DNA from: Fistulifera solaris
Lineage: Eukaryota; Bacillariophyta; Bacillariophyceae; Naviculales; Stauroneidaceae
Reading direction: 5' to 3'
Length of the DNA stretch: 64,000 nt
Assembly: GCA_030295235.1 (NCBI GenBank)
Contig: AP026148.1
Coordinates: 372,001 to 436,000, forward strand
Position 1 is the stretch's first letter. Each line of letters starts with the position of its first letter. The position numbers were made by a program, and so were the translations under genes. Under the pieces are notes generated by a model. That model worked only from the letters and a program-made list of their open reading frames with translations. It had not been told where the DNA came from and made no database searches. Below, piece by piece: positions 51,671 through 62,398 of this stretch.

Positions 51671-52678
51671 ATGTCAATTCCCGTTGTTTCTAGAGACCCA
51701 CGATTCCGAGCAGGCCGAACCTTGCTGCAACGAGGGCAGTGCGAACAAGCGACCAGTATCTTTGCCACACTGCTCGAAGAGGCGCGGACCAAATTCGGAC
51801 AGGATAGTATCGAAACAGCTCCGGCGTATTATGAATACGGAAATGCTTTGTTTCGTACACATCAACAGCAACTACAAATACAAGAAGAACAACAAGGGGA
51901 ACAAGCAATCAAAGAAGAGAAGCTACATGCACGAGAAGCGGCCGCGGCAGCAGCCGAATTTCGTCTGAAAGGAAATACGGCTCAAAACGATACGAAGTAT
52001 AACAATGTTCAACCACTTAAAATTGAATCAAAGGAGTTGCCTCTAAACGAGGCTCAGTCTGACGACGAAAATGATGCAGAGCTAGCTTTGGAAATGATGG
52101 AAACTGCTTGGTCAATTTTAGATAATTATTCGGAGAGCCCTCTTTCCGACTATTACTCCACATGGCTCACAGAGCAGTCTCCTCGAGTTCTAGTTGGTAT
52201 AGGAGACGTCTTGTCTTGTTTAGAGCGACATGCCGATGCCGCCGATGTGTACCTACGAGCACTCGCCTTACGTCAGAAAGCGGTGTCGGAGGCGAAAGAT
52301 GCAGCCACGGAATCCATCGAGCTTCTTCGATACCGGAGACTGGTAGTTGAGGCAAATATACTCGTAGCCGAAGAACTGCTAGCATGCCCCCAAGAGAAAG
52401 ATGTAGTGACGACGGAGACGAAAGTAACTCTTGTTAGTGCTACCGAAAGGGTAGAATACGCGAGAGGCTACTATGAAAATGCTAGAGAAGAGCTGCAAGA
52501 GACTGTATTACTGATGGGTGCGTTAGCAGCGAAAGGCTTTGATGTTAGCGAAGAAAAAGAGGATATCTGTAATGTCTCTGTCATGGTCATGGGGGTCGGG
52601 ATCACTTTCGCACAAATGGACGAACAGAGCAGCACCGCCGCAGAAGAGTCTCCCAAGAAAAAGCCACGAAAGTCGTAA
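51671..52678 (+). CDS. NASP/Hif1-like TPR histone chaperone
   Basis: 335 residues. The N-terminal helices (RAGRTLLQRGQCEQATSIFA, APAYYEYGNALF) fit the first TPR-like repeat of SHNi-TPR proteins. An acidic/Gln-rich interruption (LQIQEEQQGEQAIKEEKLHA) follows, then TPR 2 and 3 around LALEMMETAWSILDNY and RVLVGIGDVLSCLERHADAA. A basic tail (KKKPRKS) could be a nuclear signal. NASP-type chaperones bind histone H3-H4 and store or escort them to chromatin. The interrupted TPR is typical of the family. No membrane or targeting segment is visible. Confidence 0.8.
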   Translation: MSIPVVSRDPRFRAGRTLLQRGQCEQATSIFATLLEEARTKFGQDSIETAPAYYEYGNALFRTHQQQLQIQEEQQGEQAIKEEKLHAREAAAAAAEFRLKGNTAQNDTKYNNVQPLKIESKELPLNEAQSDDENDAELALEMMETAWSILDNYSESPLSDYYSTWLTEQSPRVLVGIGDVLSCLERHADAADVYLRALALRQKAVSEAKDAATESIELLRYRRLVVEANILVAEELLACPQEKDVVTTETKVTLVSATERVEYARGYYENAREELQETVLLMGALAAKGFDVSEEKEDICNVSVMVMGVGITFAQMDEQSSTAAEESPKKKPRKS

Positions 52679-53063
52679 CTGTGGCTTTGTAACTACAGTT
52701 CATCAAATAATCGGCCTTTAAAAGTCTACCTTCTTTTGTTTGGAAGATACTTTGTACCGGTACCTGGTATTCTACACAATGTTCCGCAGACGCTAATGTT
52801 TATCTATACTTGTACTTTTACGGCAGGTTTTCGCACGTTTCGTTTTTTGGTGCCGCTACGAGCGTTTTTCGTTTTACGATCTCCGCGAAAAATCGCCAGA
52901 TCCGCGACATCCCAGGCAAAAAAAACTCATGCCACCGCGCTACCTGGTATTATTATTACGTAGTATGTGACGATGACCATGACGCGTTGGCCCCGTCAGG
53001 CTCATTTATGTTTAATTCTTTGCTAAAAAGTTATCTTTTCAAAGTTACTGCAATAGTTTGTCC
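52679..53063. other. Intergenic, 385 bp, with two TACCTGGTA motifs
   Basis: Between the NASP-like stop and the MYCBP start. TACCTGGTA lies at 52761-52769 and 52941-52949. A T-rich frame crosses it but has no features. Confidence 0.4.
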
Positions 53064-53488
53064 ATGGTGACTCATTCGGTACGTGACATATGTTTGAAAC
53101 TACCAAGTCCGAAAAGAATTCTCTCTGACTGGCACGATTCATCACCTGGTGTCTTCTCAGGCTACTGGTAGCTCGAACCATCCCGACTTTTCAAAAAAGG
53201 AGGAATTTCGTCGTTATTTGGAGAAATCAGGAGTTTTGGATGCTCTGACAAAAGTACTTGTGAGTTTGTACGAGGGTGCGTAATACTCTGTTGTTAAAGT
53301 CCATTTGGGATCGTTTTTAAGTTCTCACCTCGTACACAGAGCCTGAACGCCCCAAAAATGCAATCGACTACGTGAAGAAATTTCTCGGCGCACCTACTTC
53401 TGTAGATATTGATGGTTTGCGTAGAGAAAACGAAGAGCTCAAGAAACAGTTAGAGACGGTGCGAAAGCAATCCGGGACGCGAAAGTGA
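53064..53488 (+). CDS. MYCBP (AMY-1)-like coiled-coil protein, three exons
   Basis: Too short for single-exon detection. Exons 53064-53078, 53161-53275 and 53340-53488; introns of 82 and 64 bp, GT-AG, phases 0 and 1. The product is 92 residues, near the 103 of human MYCBP. The core reads KKEEFRRYLEKSGVLDALTK, then VLVSLYEEPERPKNAIDYVK, then KFLGAPTSVD and a C-terminal coiled coil. Animal MYCBP is found in cytoplasm and cilia and associates with c-Myc and AKAP proteins. The family is conserved across eukaryotes, including algae with flagellate relatives. The first exon (MVTHS) is the least certain part. Confidence 0.87.
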
Positions 53489-53978
53489 TATTTTTTGTTT
53501 ATATAGACTATTGATAGTCAAACTCGTAAGAGCTTCTTTTCCTAAACAAAGCATAGTGTTTAATTGAAATGGAAAAGCAATCATTCTTGGTCATTATCAT
53601 ACTTGGCACAAGCTAGGGATAAATTGTTGCGACAATACCAAATTGACGCCAATTTCGTAAACAACTTTGGTACACTTAGACGATCCCCAATGTCTGTAGT
53701 ACGGGTAGCTTGTTGTTGCCTTAGATTGGAAGTGTTGTGTCTACTCCTGTTTTGAGAAGGATCTGGTTGCAATACCCTCTGGGCGTTTGGCGGGACTGCA
53801 TCGGGACTTCACAATCTAGCCGGTAAAAACGTTAAATCAACTGGAAATATTAAACTTACTACAGTACATTACAACTTGTCTCTATAATCTATAGCAAAAC
53901 GCATGCCCGCTTCCATCCACATTATTTTTAATTGCTACACGACGCGCAAGGAAAAAGGAGAAAAAAAACGGAGAACGA
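53489..53978. other. Intergenic, 490 bp
   Basis: Between MYCBP and TRMO, both on the plus strand. A 63-residue plus frame (53564-53755) and an antisense frame of the same size look like chance. No regulatory pattern picked out. Confidence 0.4.
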
Positions 53979-55175
53979 ATGGTTGATACTAATGGTAGAC
54001 GAATGAAATCATCGAGTCCAACGAGCAGCTCATTTACATTAGTGGCCGTCGCATTATCCTCAGCGTTGTGCGCATCCGCATTATCTTACTGGTTGACAGA
54101 GAGGAGAAGATCGAATGAAATTGCTATTCTGAAAGAGAGACGTCAAGAGGAGCGGACGGGACGAATCCGTGCGGAAATCAAGCTTCGCACGGCTTTAAAA
54201 GAATGTATCAAACAGACCTCAACACTAGATGCTGAAGTAGAGAGTTTACGTGCGCTTTCGTCTTCTCCCACGCCCTCTCCCAAGTCCGACCCATTGAGCA
54301 TGCAATTACGCGCCATTGGAACAATTGTTTCACCGTACACGAAGCGAATGGGGACGCCACGGCAGCCTCAGTTAGTACCATCGTCGCGGGGCTTCATTGA
54401 TTTGGACCAAGTTCCGCAGGCAAGTGTGGTGGGAATAACGGACTACAGTCATATCTGGATCATTTTTGAGTTTCATGCCAACACTGACTTGAATACTACC
54501 AAGCGTACAAAAATTCGACCACCGAGAGGGGGAGGGATCAAAGTTGGACAACTAGCAACTCGTTCGCCGCATCGCCCGAATCCGATAGGATTGTCTTTGG
54601 TAAAAGTCGAAAAGTGGGACGAAACACACAGACGATTGTACATCTCGGGCCTGGATCTTGTCCACGGGACACCTGTATTTGATATCAAACCATGCGTTCC
54701 GTGGGATATTCCGGGTTATCCTCATCGACCAGATCGCTTTTTAAAAGTCCCACAATGGGATTCGCAAGACGATGAACTTTCAGAGGTGTATTTTACCGAT
54801 CACGCGCTGCAACAACTACAACGAATGGTTATCGAAGGCCGTCTGGAACCATTGTACACTTCAGAGAACGATGGATTTGAAGGTGCTCGTCAAACGTTAA
54901 CCGAAGTACTAGCACAGGATCCCAGGAGCTCTCACAAAGGGTTAAGGGAAAATGCGAGAGGGACGACCCGGAAAAACGGAGAGCGTGATTCGACCTACAA
55001 GCTGGTTTTCGGGAAATGCCAAGTTGAATTTGTTGTAGAAGAAACGGAAGGAAAGAGGAGCTTTGCCAAGGTAATAGATGTCGTTGCTATTGATTTTCAC
55101 CCCGATAGTTTTGTGGACGGAGTTCCCTTGATGTCCGAAACTCTGGCCTTCAAGGAAAGCTTCTCTTCTGAATAG
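53979..55175 (+). CDS. TsaA/TRMO-like tRNA (adenine-N6)-methyltransferase
   Basis: 398 residues. A signal-anchor-like hydrophobic segment (residues ~17-37, TLVAVALSSALCASALSYWL) is followed by a coiled-coil-like region and then the TRMO domain: IGTIVSPYTKRMGTPRQPQL, DYSHIWIIFEFH, a glycine-rich loop (RPPRGGGIKVGQLATRSPHR), PNPIGLSLVKV, and DLVHGTPVFDIKPCVPWDI. The family (TsaA in bacteria, TRMO in humans) uses S-adenosylmethionine to methylate N6 of t6A37 in tRNA-Thr. A C-terminal part (residues ~270-398) continues with the conserved VIDVVAIDF region. An N-terminal anchor is not seen in bacterial enzymes and may direct this copy to an organelle or membrane. Confidence 0.87.
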   Translation: MVDTNGRRMKSSSPTSSSFTLVAVALSSALCASALSYWLTERRRSNEIAILKERRQEERTGRIRAEIKLRTALKECIKQTSTLDAEVESLRALSSSPTPSPKSDPLSMQLRAIGTIVSPYTKRMGTPRQPQLVPSSRGFIDLDQVPQASVVGITDYSHIWIIFEFHANTDLNTTKRTKIRPPRGGGIKVGQLATRSPHRPNPIGLSLVKVEKWDETHRRLYISGLDLVHGTPVFDIKPCVPWDIPGYPHRPDRFLKVPQWDSQDDELSEVYFTDHALQQLQRMVIEGRLEPLYTSENDGFEGARQTLTEVLAQDPRSSHKGLRENARGTTRKNGERDSTYKLVFGKCQVEFVVEETEGKRSFAKVIDVVAIDFHPDSFVDGVPLMSETLAFKESFSSE

Positions 55176-55422
55176 GAAAGAATAGGATTGCACCAGGGCA
55201 CGATACATTGTATCGTAGAAATAGTTTAGATTTGCAAAACTCCCCATGATTTCAACCTTAGTGAAAGACGATGTTGCGCAATAATGCGGTCTGTATGTCA
55301 TCCGCATTCGCGATGGGATGATGAACAACACCAAAAACGCGCGAAAAAGGGAGACCTACCGTAGTCTACCTTTGTCTCTTTGTCAAAGTGTTCAAAATGG
55401 AACCGCAAAATTCAGCGAAATC

Positions 55423-56798
55423 ATGACTTTGATGGAAGTGGAAGTATCCGATCAGATACAGCGTCTCTTGTCACTGCGAGCAGAAGGACGGAGCAATTCT
55501 GTAGACTTTTTCCGTCGTGTTTCGAAGAAACGCTCACGACTTGAAAGGCAACTTTATCCTAGACTTCACAATGACGGTATAGTGCTATCGATGGAGGTAT
55601 GTGCACAGGGCCGATATCTCCTTTCTGGCGATAAAAAGGAATTATTTCGGTACACGATCTTTCGCCATGGGGATCACAGAAGCATTTAATTCATAAGAAA
55701 GGAGTCTCAGATGATTCGTGCAGAACTCATCGTCCTATTCAACAAGCCCAAGCGCCTCGGAGTACTTACATTGTATCCACACAATGGTATCCGGAAGATA
55801 CTGGGATGTTTTTTTCAGCGGCGCGGAGTGGCGTGTTTCACGTTTGGGACACCAATGAGATGCTGCCTGTCTTGAATGTGAAGCCCTACCAACACGAGGC
55901 CGTCGGTGCCAATTTAAGCTGTATGGAAATATCGAAACTCTCACATTCCGTAGCTGTCGGCTCTCCGCAATTGGGCAAGATCAAATTGGTTGATTTTCGA
56001 TCGGGCGCTTCTTCGCATACTTTGACAGGGCACAGCAAAGGCGTTTTGGATGTAGCATGGTCACCGGTCTCTCCTTACATGCTCGCCAGTGGCGGTCTTG
56101 ACTCTTGTATCATGCTATGGGATATCCGAAAATCGGGAAGTCTCGCTTGTATTACTGTTTTAGATGTTGATCGACGAGATGAAGCTGGTGTGCGCCGCCC
56201 TCATTTTTTTGACGGAAGACATCTACGTCGATCTTTGACAAAAAGAGCAGATCCAAAATCTGCGAAAGAGATACCTTCACCAAACAATTTTCAAGCGAAC
56301 GGAAAACAGCAATTGCTCCCTTTATCGCATTCGGGTGGCGTCGTTGGCTTGAGTTTTGATCCGTCAGGGAAGAACTTGGTCAGCGCTGGAGGGAACGGTG
56401 AGCTGAGTGTGTGGGATTTGAGCGGTACAGGATGCCGGATCCCGCGTCGGTTTGTATCAGCTGGTGGAGGCAGACCGGCAGATCCGTCTTTGAATGGCCG
56501 TGTGCCTCTAACAATCACGGGGCCGGTGAGCGAGGATATGGCGATCTGGACAAGGCATGGATCAAACCTTTGCGGCTATTCACTGGAAAATGGTGGTAAG
56601 CCAAGCACAGTGCTAAAGGGACATTTAGGATCCATACACACAATTGCTCCAATCGAGGTGTCTGGCCAACTCGTTTCATCGGCTACGGATGGACTGATCC
56701 TTCTTTGGGGTCCATCATCACCATCTTTCAAGAACTCTGAAGTATTTTATCAACGACAATCAAAGCGTCATCTTATTTACGATATGGATGACTGGTAG
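55423..56798 (+). CDS. CSA/ERCC8-like WD40 repair protein
   Basis: Start at ATG 55423 (MTLMEVEVSDQIQRLLSLRA); an upstream ATG at 55318 is in frame but adds a basic stretch without family similarity. Seven-bladed WD40 layout: GRYLLSGDKKGIISVHDLSP, STQWYPEDTGMFFSAARSGV, FHVWDTNEML, HTLTGHSKGVLDVAWSPVSP, DSCIMLWDIRKSG, then GNGELSVWDLSG and a final LILLWGPS. Human CSA is the substrate receptor of a CUL4-DDB1 ubiquitin ligase in transcription-coupled repair. One base is missing at A5 55633-55637; adding it gives DKKGIISVHDLSPWGS. 458 residues. An insertion of ~50 residues follows WDIRKSGSLACIT. High confidence on family, moderate on the exact start. Confidence 0.87.
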
Positions 56799-57109
56799 CA
56801 TATTACAGGAGCTGATGATACTATTGATTTTGGAGTATTTCGTTGGAATCTTAGTGTCTCGTACTTATTAGGGACTGAGTTAGGTTCATATCGACGCAGT
56901 AGAAACATACGTAGAAAGTGTACTGGTGCCAAATCAACCCCCAGTCCGCACTCCGCAGTCCGCACTGCTGTGTACTTTGTACTTTGCATTCATCACGCTG
57001 CGGGCCGCCACGCCAAAAAAATTCCCGTGTGTTTTTTCGCCGCGCGGGCATCAAAAACGCAACGGTTCGTCGCAGCAACGACTCTAAAAAAGTACGCTTA
57101 TAGATTACT

Positions 57110-57121
57110 GGTACCGGTACC
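57110..57121. repeat. 12-bp palindrome just upstream of TM9SF
   Basis: GGTACCGGTACC is a perfect palindrome ending 6 bp before the ATG at 57128. It is related to the TACCTGGTA/TACCGGTA motifs scattered through the window's spacers. Confidence 0.4.
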
Positions 57122-57127
57122 GTGACC

Positions 57128-59394
57128 ATGGCGATGACTTGGAATCGAAACGCTTTGCTAACTACCCTTTTCCTTTGGGTGCTGCTACTTGTGCAAAGCA
57201 CACCGACCAGCAACTATGGCGGTCGAAAGCTGTTCGGTATTCGGAAACGCCGTGAACGGCGTAAAAGAGAAGCCGCTGCTTACATCAAACTCCGACAAGC
57301 GGGTATTTCCGAGGTCGGTCACACGAAAGAAGCAAAGGCTCTCCGAGACTACAAGCTGCGAAAGAAAAAGAGAAAGGGTTTGGGTGTCCTTCGCAGGGTG
57401 ATAAAAGCCTCGCGGCTTCCCTTTTCCCAGGAGTCACTCCCGAGGCTTACCAGCCCGGAGAGAAAGTTTTCATGATTACGGAGCTGATCCAGTCGAAGAA
57501 AACGCACGTTCCTTTTCAGTTTTATGATCTTCCCGGATGTGGGGAACCCTCGTTTCTCAAGACCTTTGAGCGACAAGCAAAGCGCCACCAACGAAAGAAT
57601 TTGGGTGCCCGTTTGCAAGGTATGGGTCTGAACCCAGCTCCATTTGAAATGAGGGTACTTGAAAACAAAGGCTGTACAGCTCTATGTGAAGTTAATTTGC
57701 CGGCGAGACCAATCAAGTGGTTGCGCAAGTTGATCAATCAACAATATCGCATTCACCTTTCATTCGACCAACTGCCAGTTTTAATGAGATCTTCGAAAAT
57801 GAACTATGCTGTTAGAGGGTACCCAATCGGGTTCAAAGCTCCTCCATCATACACCGGTAGATCACAAGACGAGTTCTTTCTCTACAATCATCTCAAGTTT
57901 ATGATTCATTACCAGAAAGATGCTCAGTCGGGCGGCGTCTTTATCACAGGGTTCGATGTGTATCCGGTATCATATACGCATGCTACTGATGGCGCCACCT
58001 GTCCCGGCTCAGGATCCTCCCACTTTCGTAGAAGACTCGATGAAGACGATGATTTCGACGACGAAAATGAAGGAGTAGTGGTTGAAGACGACGATCAAAA
58101 TGAAGAGGAATCTACTGAGGAGGACACCGAGGAAGACGGCATCACCGAAATTGTTAATGATCCGGAGACTTACTTGCAGTTACGAGTAGGCGCAGAGGGA
58201 GAGGCGCTAAGAGTCGTCTACTCATATGAAATTCATTGGGAGGAATCTGATCTTTCGTGGGCAGACCGGTGGGACGTGTATTTGATTGGCAGCGCTGATG
58301 ATGACATCCATTTCTTTGCCATTATCAACTCTTTAATGATTGTTTTGTTTCTGACGGGCGCAATCGCTACTATTATGATCCGTACGCTGAAGAAAGATAT
58401 CTCGGCATACAATGATGTCCTTCTATTGGAAGATGGAACTGAAGAAACCGGATGGAAGCTTATTCACGGAGATGTATTCAGATCGCCTTCGACATCACCT
58501 CTTGCATTATCAGTATTGGTTGGAACAGGTTCTCAAATTGGCATGGCATTCTTCATTACGCTCATGGCTGCATGCTTCAGACTTGTCAATCCGATCAAGA
58601 AGGGACAGTTTCTAACAGCCATATTGATCGTCTACGTCTTATGTGGTTCTATTTCTGGCTATGTTAGCGCAAGGATATACAAATTCTGCGACGGAAAGAA
58701 CTGGAAAATGAACACGATGCTTACAGCTGGAGCACTTCCTGGTTCCTTGTTTGGTATTTTTACCGTCCTTAACTTGCTTCTCGGTCTTCGTGGAGCTTCA
58801 ACGGCTGTTTCTTTCCTGACTCTGCTGGGAATATTTGCTCTCTGGGTGTGTGTCTCGTCACCGCTTGTGTTCGTGGGTAGCTTTTTTGGCTATCGCGCCG
58901 ATCGAGTTGAAATCCCATCCAAAGTCAATCAGATAGCTAGAGTTATACCGGACTCTCCATGGTACAGTACACCGCCTCTTTCGTATTTCCTCGGCGGCAT
59001 TCTTCCTTTCGGAAGCGTTTGCATCGAACTCTTCTTTATCATGAGTGCTTTGTGGCTGCATCAGATCTACTACGTCATGGGGTTCTTGCTGACTGTCTTA
59101 CTCGTGTTGGCGGCAACATGCGCAGAAGTCACCATTGTGATGACTTATCTACAGCTTTGTGCCGAGGATCACCGATGGTGGTGGAAGTCTTTCGCCAACT
59201 GCGCGTCTGCAGGCGTCTATCTATTTGGATACAGTCTCTGGTTTCTCTGGACTCGTTTGGAGCTAGAAGGGTTTCTCCCGAGACTCGTATATATTTCTTA
59301 TATGGGCATGATCAGTCTTTGCTTCGGTATCTGCTGCGGCAGTCTTGGTTTTTGTGTGCCTTTTATTTCAACAAGACAATTTATGGAGCCCTGA
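57128..59394 (+). CDS. TM9SF / nonaspanin (EMP70) with basic N-terminal insertion
   Basis: Start at ATG 57128. Signal peptide MAMTWNRNALLTTLFLWVLL, then an extra basic region (residues ~35-95, FGIRKRRERRKREAAAYIK, LRKKKRKGLG) not present in most family members, then the conserved start FFPGVTPEAYQPGEKVFMI, a lumenal domain with an acidic insert (poly Asp/Glu, residues ~300-340), and nine membrane helices. The typical GSQIGMAFFITLMAACF and KNWKMNTMLTAGALPGSLFG motifs are intact. Nonaspanins sit in Golgi and endosomes and help sort membrane proteins. One base is missing at T4 57422-57425. The final residues, ending RQFMEP, do not match the usual KxD/E COPI tail. About 755 residues. Confidence 0.9.
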
Positions 59395-59889
59395 AATTTG
59401 ATTAAAGGCAATTGTTCTGACATTCTTACATGACATAAACATTCTTTGAGCGCATACATGGCGTAGGCACAACTTGGAAGAGTGCACGTGAGGACTTATT
59501 TGAGGCCGGACATCTTTTAATTCTCTCTCAAATGTAGCAGTTGCCTCCCTAGTATTTTAACTCTAGTAGCTAGAGGGACATGTTTCAAGTTTCAAGTAGA
59601 ATTTCGTCACCCCGTCAACCGCCATTTGGTTTTGACGGGACTCATACTCTGTCTTACAATGTAGAAAACATGATGTGTCATTCTTTGCACTAAGGTCCAA
59701 ACAGTTACACGCGGTGCGTCAGCGGTTAGCGAAACGACGCGCCGCAAGAGCGAGCAGTGTGCTGTGTGCTGCATTCGGGGCTGTTACCTGGTACCCTGTT
59801 ACGCCTTTTGTTGTTGTGCAAAAGGGAAGGATTCATAAAAGTACTAGTCATTTCTTTTCTGAGTTTTGTTTTCTTATCGGGGTTGAAAT
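59395..59889. other. Intergenic, 495 bp, upstream of QCR7
   Basis: Contains TACCTGGTA at 59785-59793 about 100 bp before the QCR7 ATG. An open frame from 59675 (MSFFALRSKQLHAVRQRLAK) covers part of it but has no family features and ends near 60076; I do not call it. Confidence 0.4.
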
Positions 59890-60338
59890 ATGGCTCTTGA
59901 ACTATTCACTAAGAAGTTTATGGACGTGGCTGCTAAGGCTTACAAGGGAGCCGTCGCGTCCGAGCTCAACAAAATTGGTGGGTATTCTCCGTGATCATTA
60001 TTATCTGTTCATATTGTATGTCGGTCTCGCCTTCTCACGATGTTGCCCCCCTTCGTTCGTATTCATTCAACTATGAAGGCTTACGATACGAAGACTTGCT
60101 AAATAGTAGTAAGCCTTCTGTCGAAGAAGCACTGGCTCTTGCGGATCCGGACGTTTTGAACGGCCGCATGCGTCGGTTGAAGCGTGCTTCGGACCTTTGC
60201 GTGAAGCAAAAGCGATACATCGATTACGCCGAGCCATTGCCTGTGGAAGAAGTTTTTAAACTCGAACTGTCTCACGATGTAGATAAGATAGAGGCTCGCG
60301 ATTTCGAGTTCCAAGCTTTGAACTTGCACAAGAAATAA
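59890..60338 (+). CDS. Cytochrome bc1 complex subunit QCR7 (14-kDa), two exons
   Basis: Exons 59890-59977 and 60079-60338, 101-bp GT-AG intron, phase 1. 115 residues, near the usual 110-127. The motif LRYEDLLNSSKPSVEEALAL is followed by DVLNGRMRRLKRASDLCVKQ, matching the RLKRAxxLS block of QCR7/UQCRB. It then ends in an acidic and helical tail (YAEPLPVEEVFKLELSHDVD). The subunit is a matrix-facing part of respiratory complex III needed for assembly of cytochrome b. The N-terminal helix (MALELFTKKFMDVAAKAYKG) fits the family, which lacks a cleaved presequence. Confidence 0.93.
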
Positions 60339-60597
60339 TACAATAACACAACTTTATTTTACTTGTGCCGATGATTAGAGATGATGGTACCTTACGTCGT
60401 GCATGTCGTTAATGGGATAGTTTACACATTAATTTATAATTCGACACGTTGATTTACGGGCCCAACTATAATCGAAAAATCACGTGACAGTCTCTAGAGT
60501 GTACTCGACCCGTAAAAGACGAGAAAAGTGATCAATGTTTGTCATATTTGATTAATCATAGCTTAAATGTTAAGGCCTACCGGAGGCTTTCATCACA

Positions 60598-61569
60598 TCA
60601 ATTCGATTTGCACTTTGAATAAGTGTCACTGACGTGTTCTATTTCTGGCGCTGGACGATCCTCTCTGGATAACGACTTTACCATGTACCACATGGTGCAA
60701 TCCAACGAAGAGCATGTGACTGTTTTCTTATATCCCATTTTCTCGTATAATTTCACAGCTGCTTCATTTTCTTGATTCACGTACAGTCCCAAGGCATCCG
60801 CTTGCCATTGACTACGGGCATAGCGTTGCGCTGATTGCAACAGTCGCGTAGCGACACCACGACGCCGCCACGCGGGCGCAGTGGCCAAGTTGGAAATGGC
60901 GAGTGCGAATCCGTCGACCAGTGGATTTTCCAGCAGGGCAATTTCACAAAAGCCAAAGATCTCCCCGGTGACCGGATCTTCGGCGGTCATTTGAATGTGC
61001 TGGAACCATGTTTTGCACCGGGGCGTTAAAGCAAAATTGTGATTGCACCATACGTTGTTCTCACCTGTGCATGTTGCCGCTCTCTGTATGAGTGTTTTGA
61101 AGGTCCCAGTGGAGCCAAGACTCCACCAATACTGCAGTAAAAGTTGATCGGATACATCCTCCAGAGAATTAATCTTATTTCCGTCGATGTCTATTGTCGT
61201 GATACGCTGTCTCAGTTGCTCTCGGGCACGAGAAAAAGATGATTTTCCTGATTCAATAGCACGACATCTACCCTTTAGGAGCTCTTCGATATCACTTTGG
61301 GCAAACATTTGGTCTAGTTTGGACGACAAAGAAAACCATCCTCCTCGGTCGGGTGTAGAAGCCGTGGAAAGAAACACCGCTGCTTTCGCCAGATCTTCTT
61401 CCCGAGCTGTCCGTATGCGTAATCGAGACGAGTCGACCGATGTTGGTTTGATGTTAGTGGTCTTCGGAAGATTTATGAAAAAGGCGGTCGTTGCACTCGG
61501 TTGACTCATCGATGCAAAAGCAAGTAAGACAAGCCGACTGGCCCACGGATAGTTCAGGAATCGAGTCAT
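60598..61569 (-). CDS. GNAT acetyltransferase, plastid-targeted
   Basis: 323 residues. Presequence: a hydrophobic signal peptide (SRLVLLAFASMSQPSATTA) followed by FFINLP, with Phe at the cleavage site as in diatom plastid proteins. The N-acetyltransferase domain is C-terminal: AISNLATAPAWRRRGVATRL contains the Q/RxxGxG/A acetyl-CoA loop, then LGLYVNQENEAAVKLYEKMG. The substrate cannot be told from sequence; plant plastid GNATs acetylate protein N-termini and lysines. The middle (residues ~80-200) is less conserved. A clear stop follows SKCKSN. Convergent with QCR7, 259 bp apart. Confidence 0.82.
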   Translation of the reverse strand: MTRFLNYPWASRLVLLAFASMSQPSATTAFFINLPKTTNIKPTSVDSSRLRIRTAREEDLAKAAVFLSTASTPDRGGWFSLSSKLDQMFAQSDIEELLKGRCRAIESGKSSFSRAREQLRQRITTIDIDGNKINSLEDVSDQLLLQYWWSLGSTGTFKTLIQRAATCTGENNVWCNHNFALTPRCKTWFQHIQMTAEDPVTGEIFGFCEIALLENPLVDGFALAISNLATAPAWRRRGVATRLLQSAQRYARSQWQADALGLYVNQENEAAVKLYEKMGYKKTVTCSSLDCTMWYMVKSLSREDRPAPEIEHVSDTYSKCKSN

Positions 61570-61987
61570 TAGAAATTCTTTTATCGATAAAGCGTACGAA
61601 ATTCCAGCTGTCTATAAAGCTAAGAGGGTTAATAAAAGATTGCCAACGCCAATGGTCATACTTCTCGTTTTATGATGTTGACTTTCAACGAAAGCAAAAG
61701 GTACGTCCTCCTCCGGGTTTGTTATAGAGTAGTTCAACCTTTAACCCTTTCGGCCTTAATTCCTATAATTCGACTTAGCAGAGAAGGTTGATAGAAACTT
61801 GTTAACTGTGTTTCAATGAAACGTCGCCACGTTGTCGCGGTGGAAACACTGATCAAAATAGAAAAAAAGACTGCTGACATTTCAGTTTCGCTAGCCGGAA
61901 AGTCTCATGATTGAAATCCGTTCTCCGTGAATTTGTGAGTCAAAACATTCAAAAATGCATCAAGACTGGACCGACCCATTCATCCTG
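61570..61987. other. Intergenic, 418 bp
   Basis: Between two minus-strand plastid-protein genes; holds the GNAT gene's 5' region. Nothing recognised. Confidence 0.4.
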
Positions 61988-62398
61988 TCACCATAGGTTA
62001 CTACTTCCTCGATGAAAGGGTATATAAGAATCTCCATAAAGTTGCATGCGCAACAGTTCCTGTGCACCGATTACCAGAATCACAAATAAAAGTCCCGCAT
62101 AGAGAGTTTCGGCAAGTTCGTAGTCTGACTCCACTAAATGAGCAAACCATTTCAGAAAAGGTCCGTTTTTCTTGCTTTTAGGATCGAAGAACGGCGTATC
62201 CAAAAAAGCATCTACCTTCTTTTGGAAAGACTCACGGCCGCTATTGGTCTCGTTCTCGTCGCTGTCGGTTGCATATAAGCCCGATAGACGTCCCTCAACG
62301 TCACTTTTTCGCAATGTTGTCGCAGAAGAATGAAGAAGAAACGCAGTGCATCTTGTAGAGAAGCATACAAGTGTCAGGAATACAAAATCCAATTTCAT
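61988..62398 (-). CDS. Small plastid single-pass membrane protein, unknown
   Basis: 136 residues from ATG 62398, chosen because MKLDFVFLTLVCFSTRCTA is a signal peptide with Phe directly after it (FLLHSSA), the plastid-type pattern. The mature part is acidic and Ser-rich, with a conserved-looking PFFDPKSKKNGPFLKWFAH segment, then one transmembrane helix (LYAGLLFVILVIGAQELL) and a short tail with aromatic residues. It resembles small uncharacterised plastid membrane proteins shared by diatoms and other stramenopiles, but I cannot name the family. A thylakoid or envelope location is likely. Confidence 0.7.
   Translation of the reverse strand: MKLDFVFLTLVCFSTRCTAFLLHSSATTLRKSDVEGRLSGLYATDSDENETNSGRESFQKKVDAFLDTPFFDPKSKKNGPFLKWFAHLVESDYELAETLYAGLLFVILVIGAQELLRMQLYGDSYIPFHRGSSNLW

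Noticed and set aside
59675-60076. 133-residue frame upstream of QCR7
   Set aside because: It covers the true first exon and intron of QCR7 in a different frame and has no family features.
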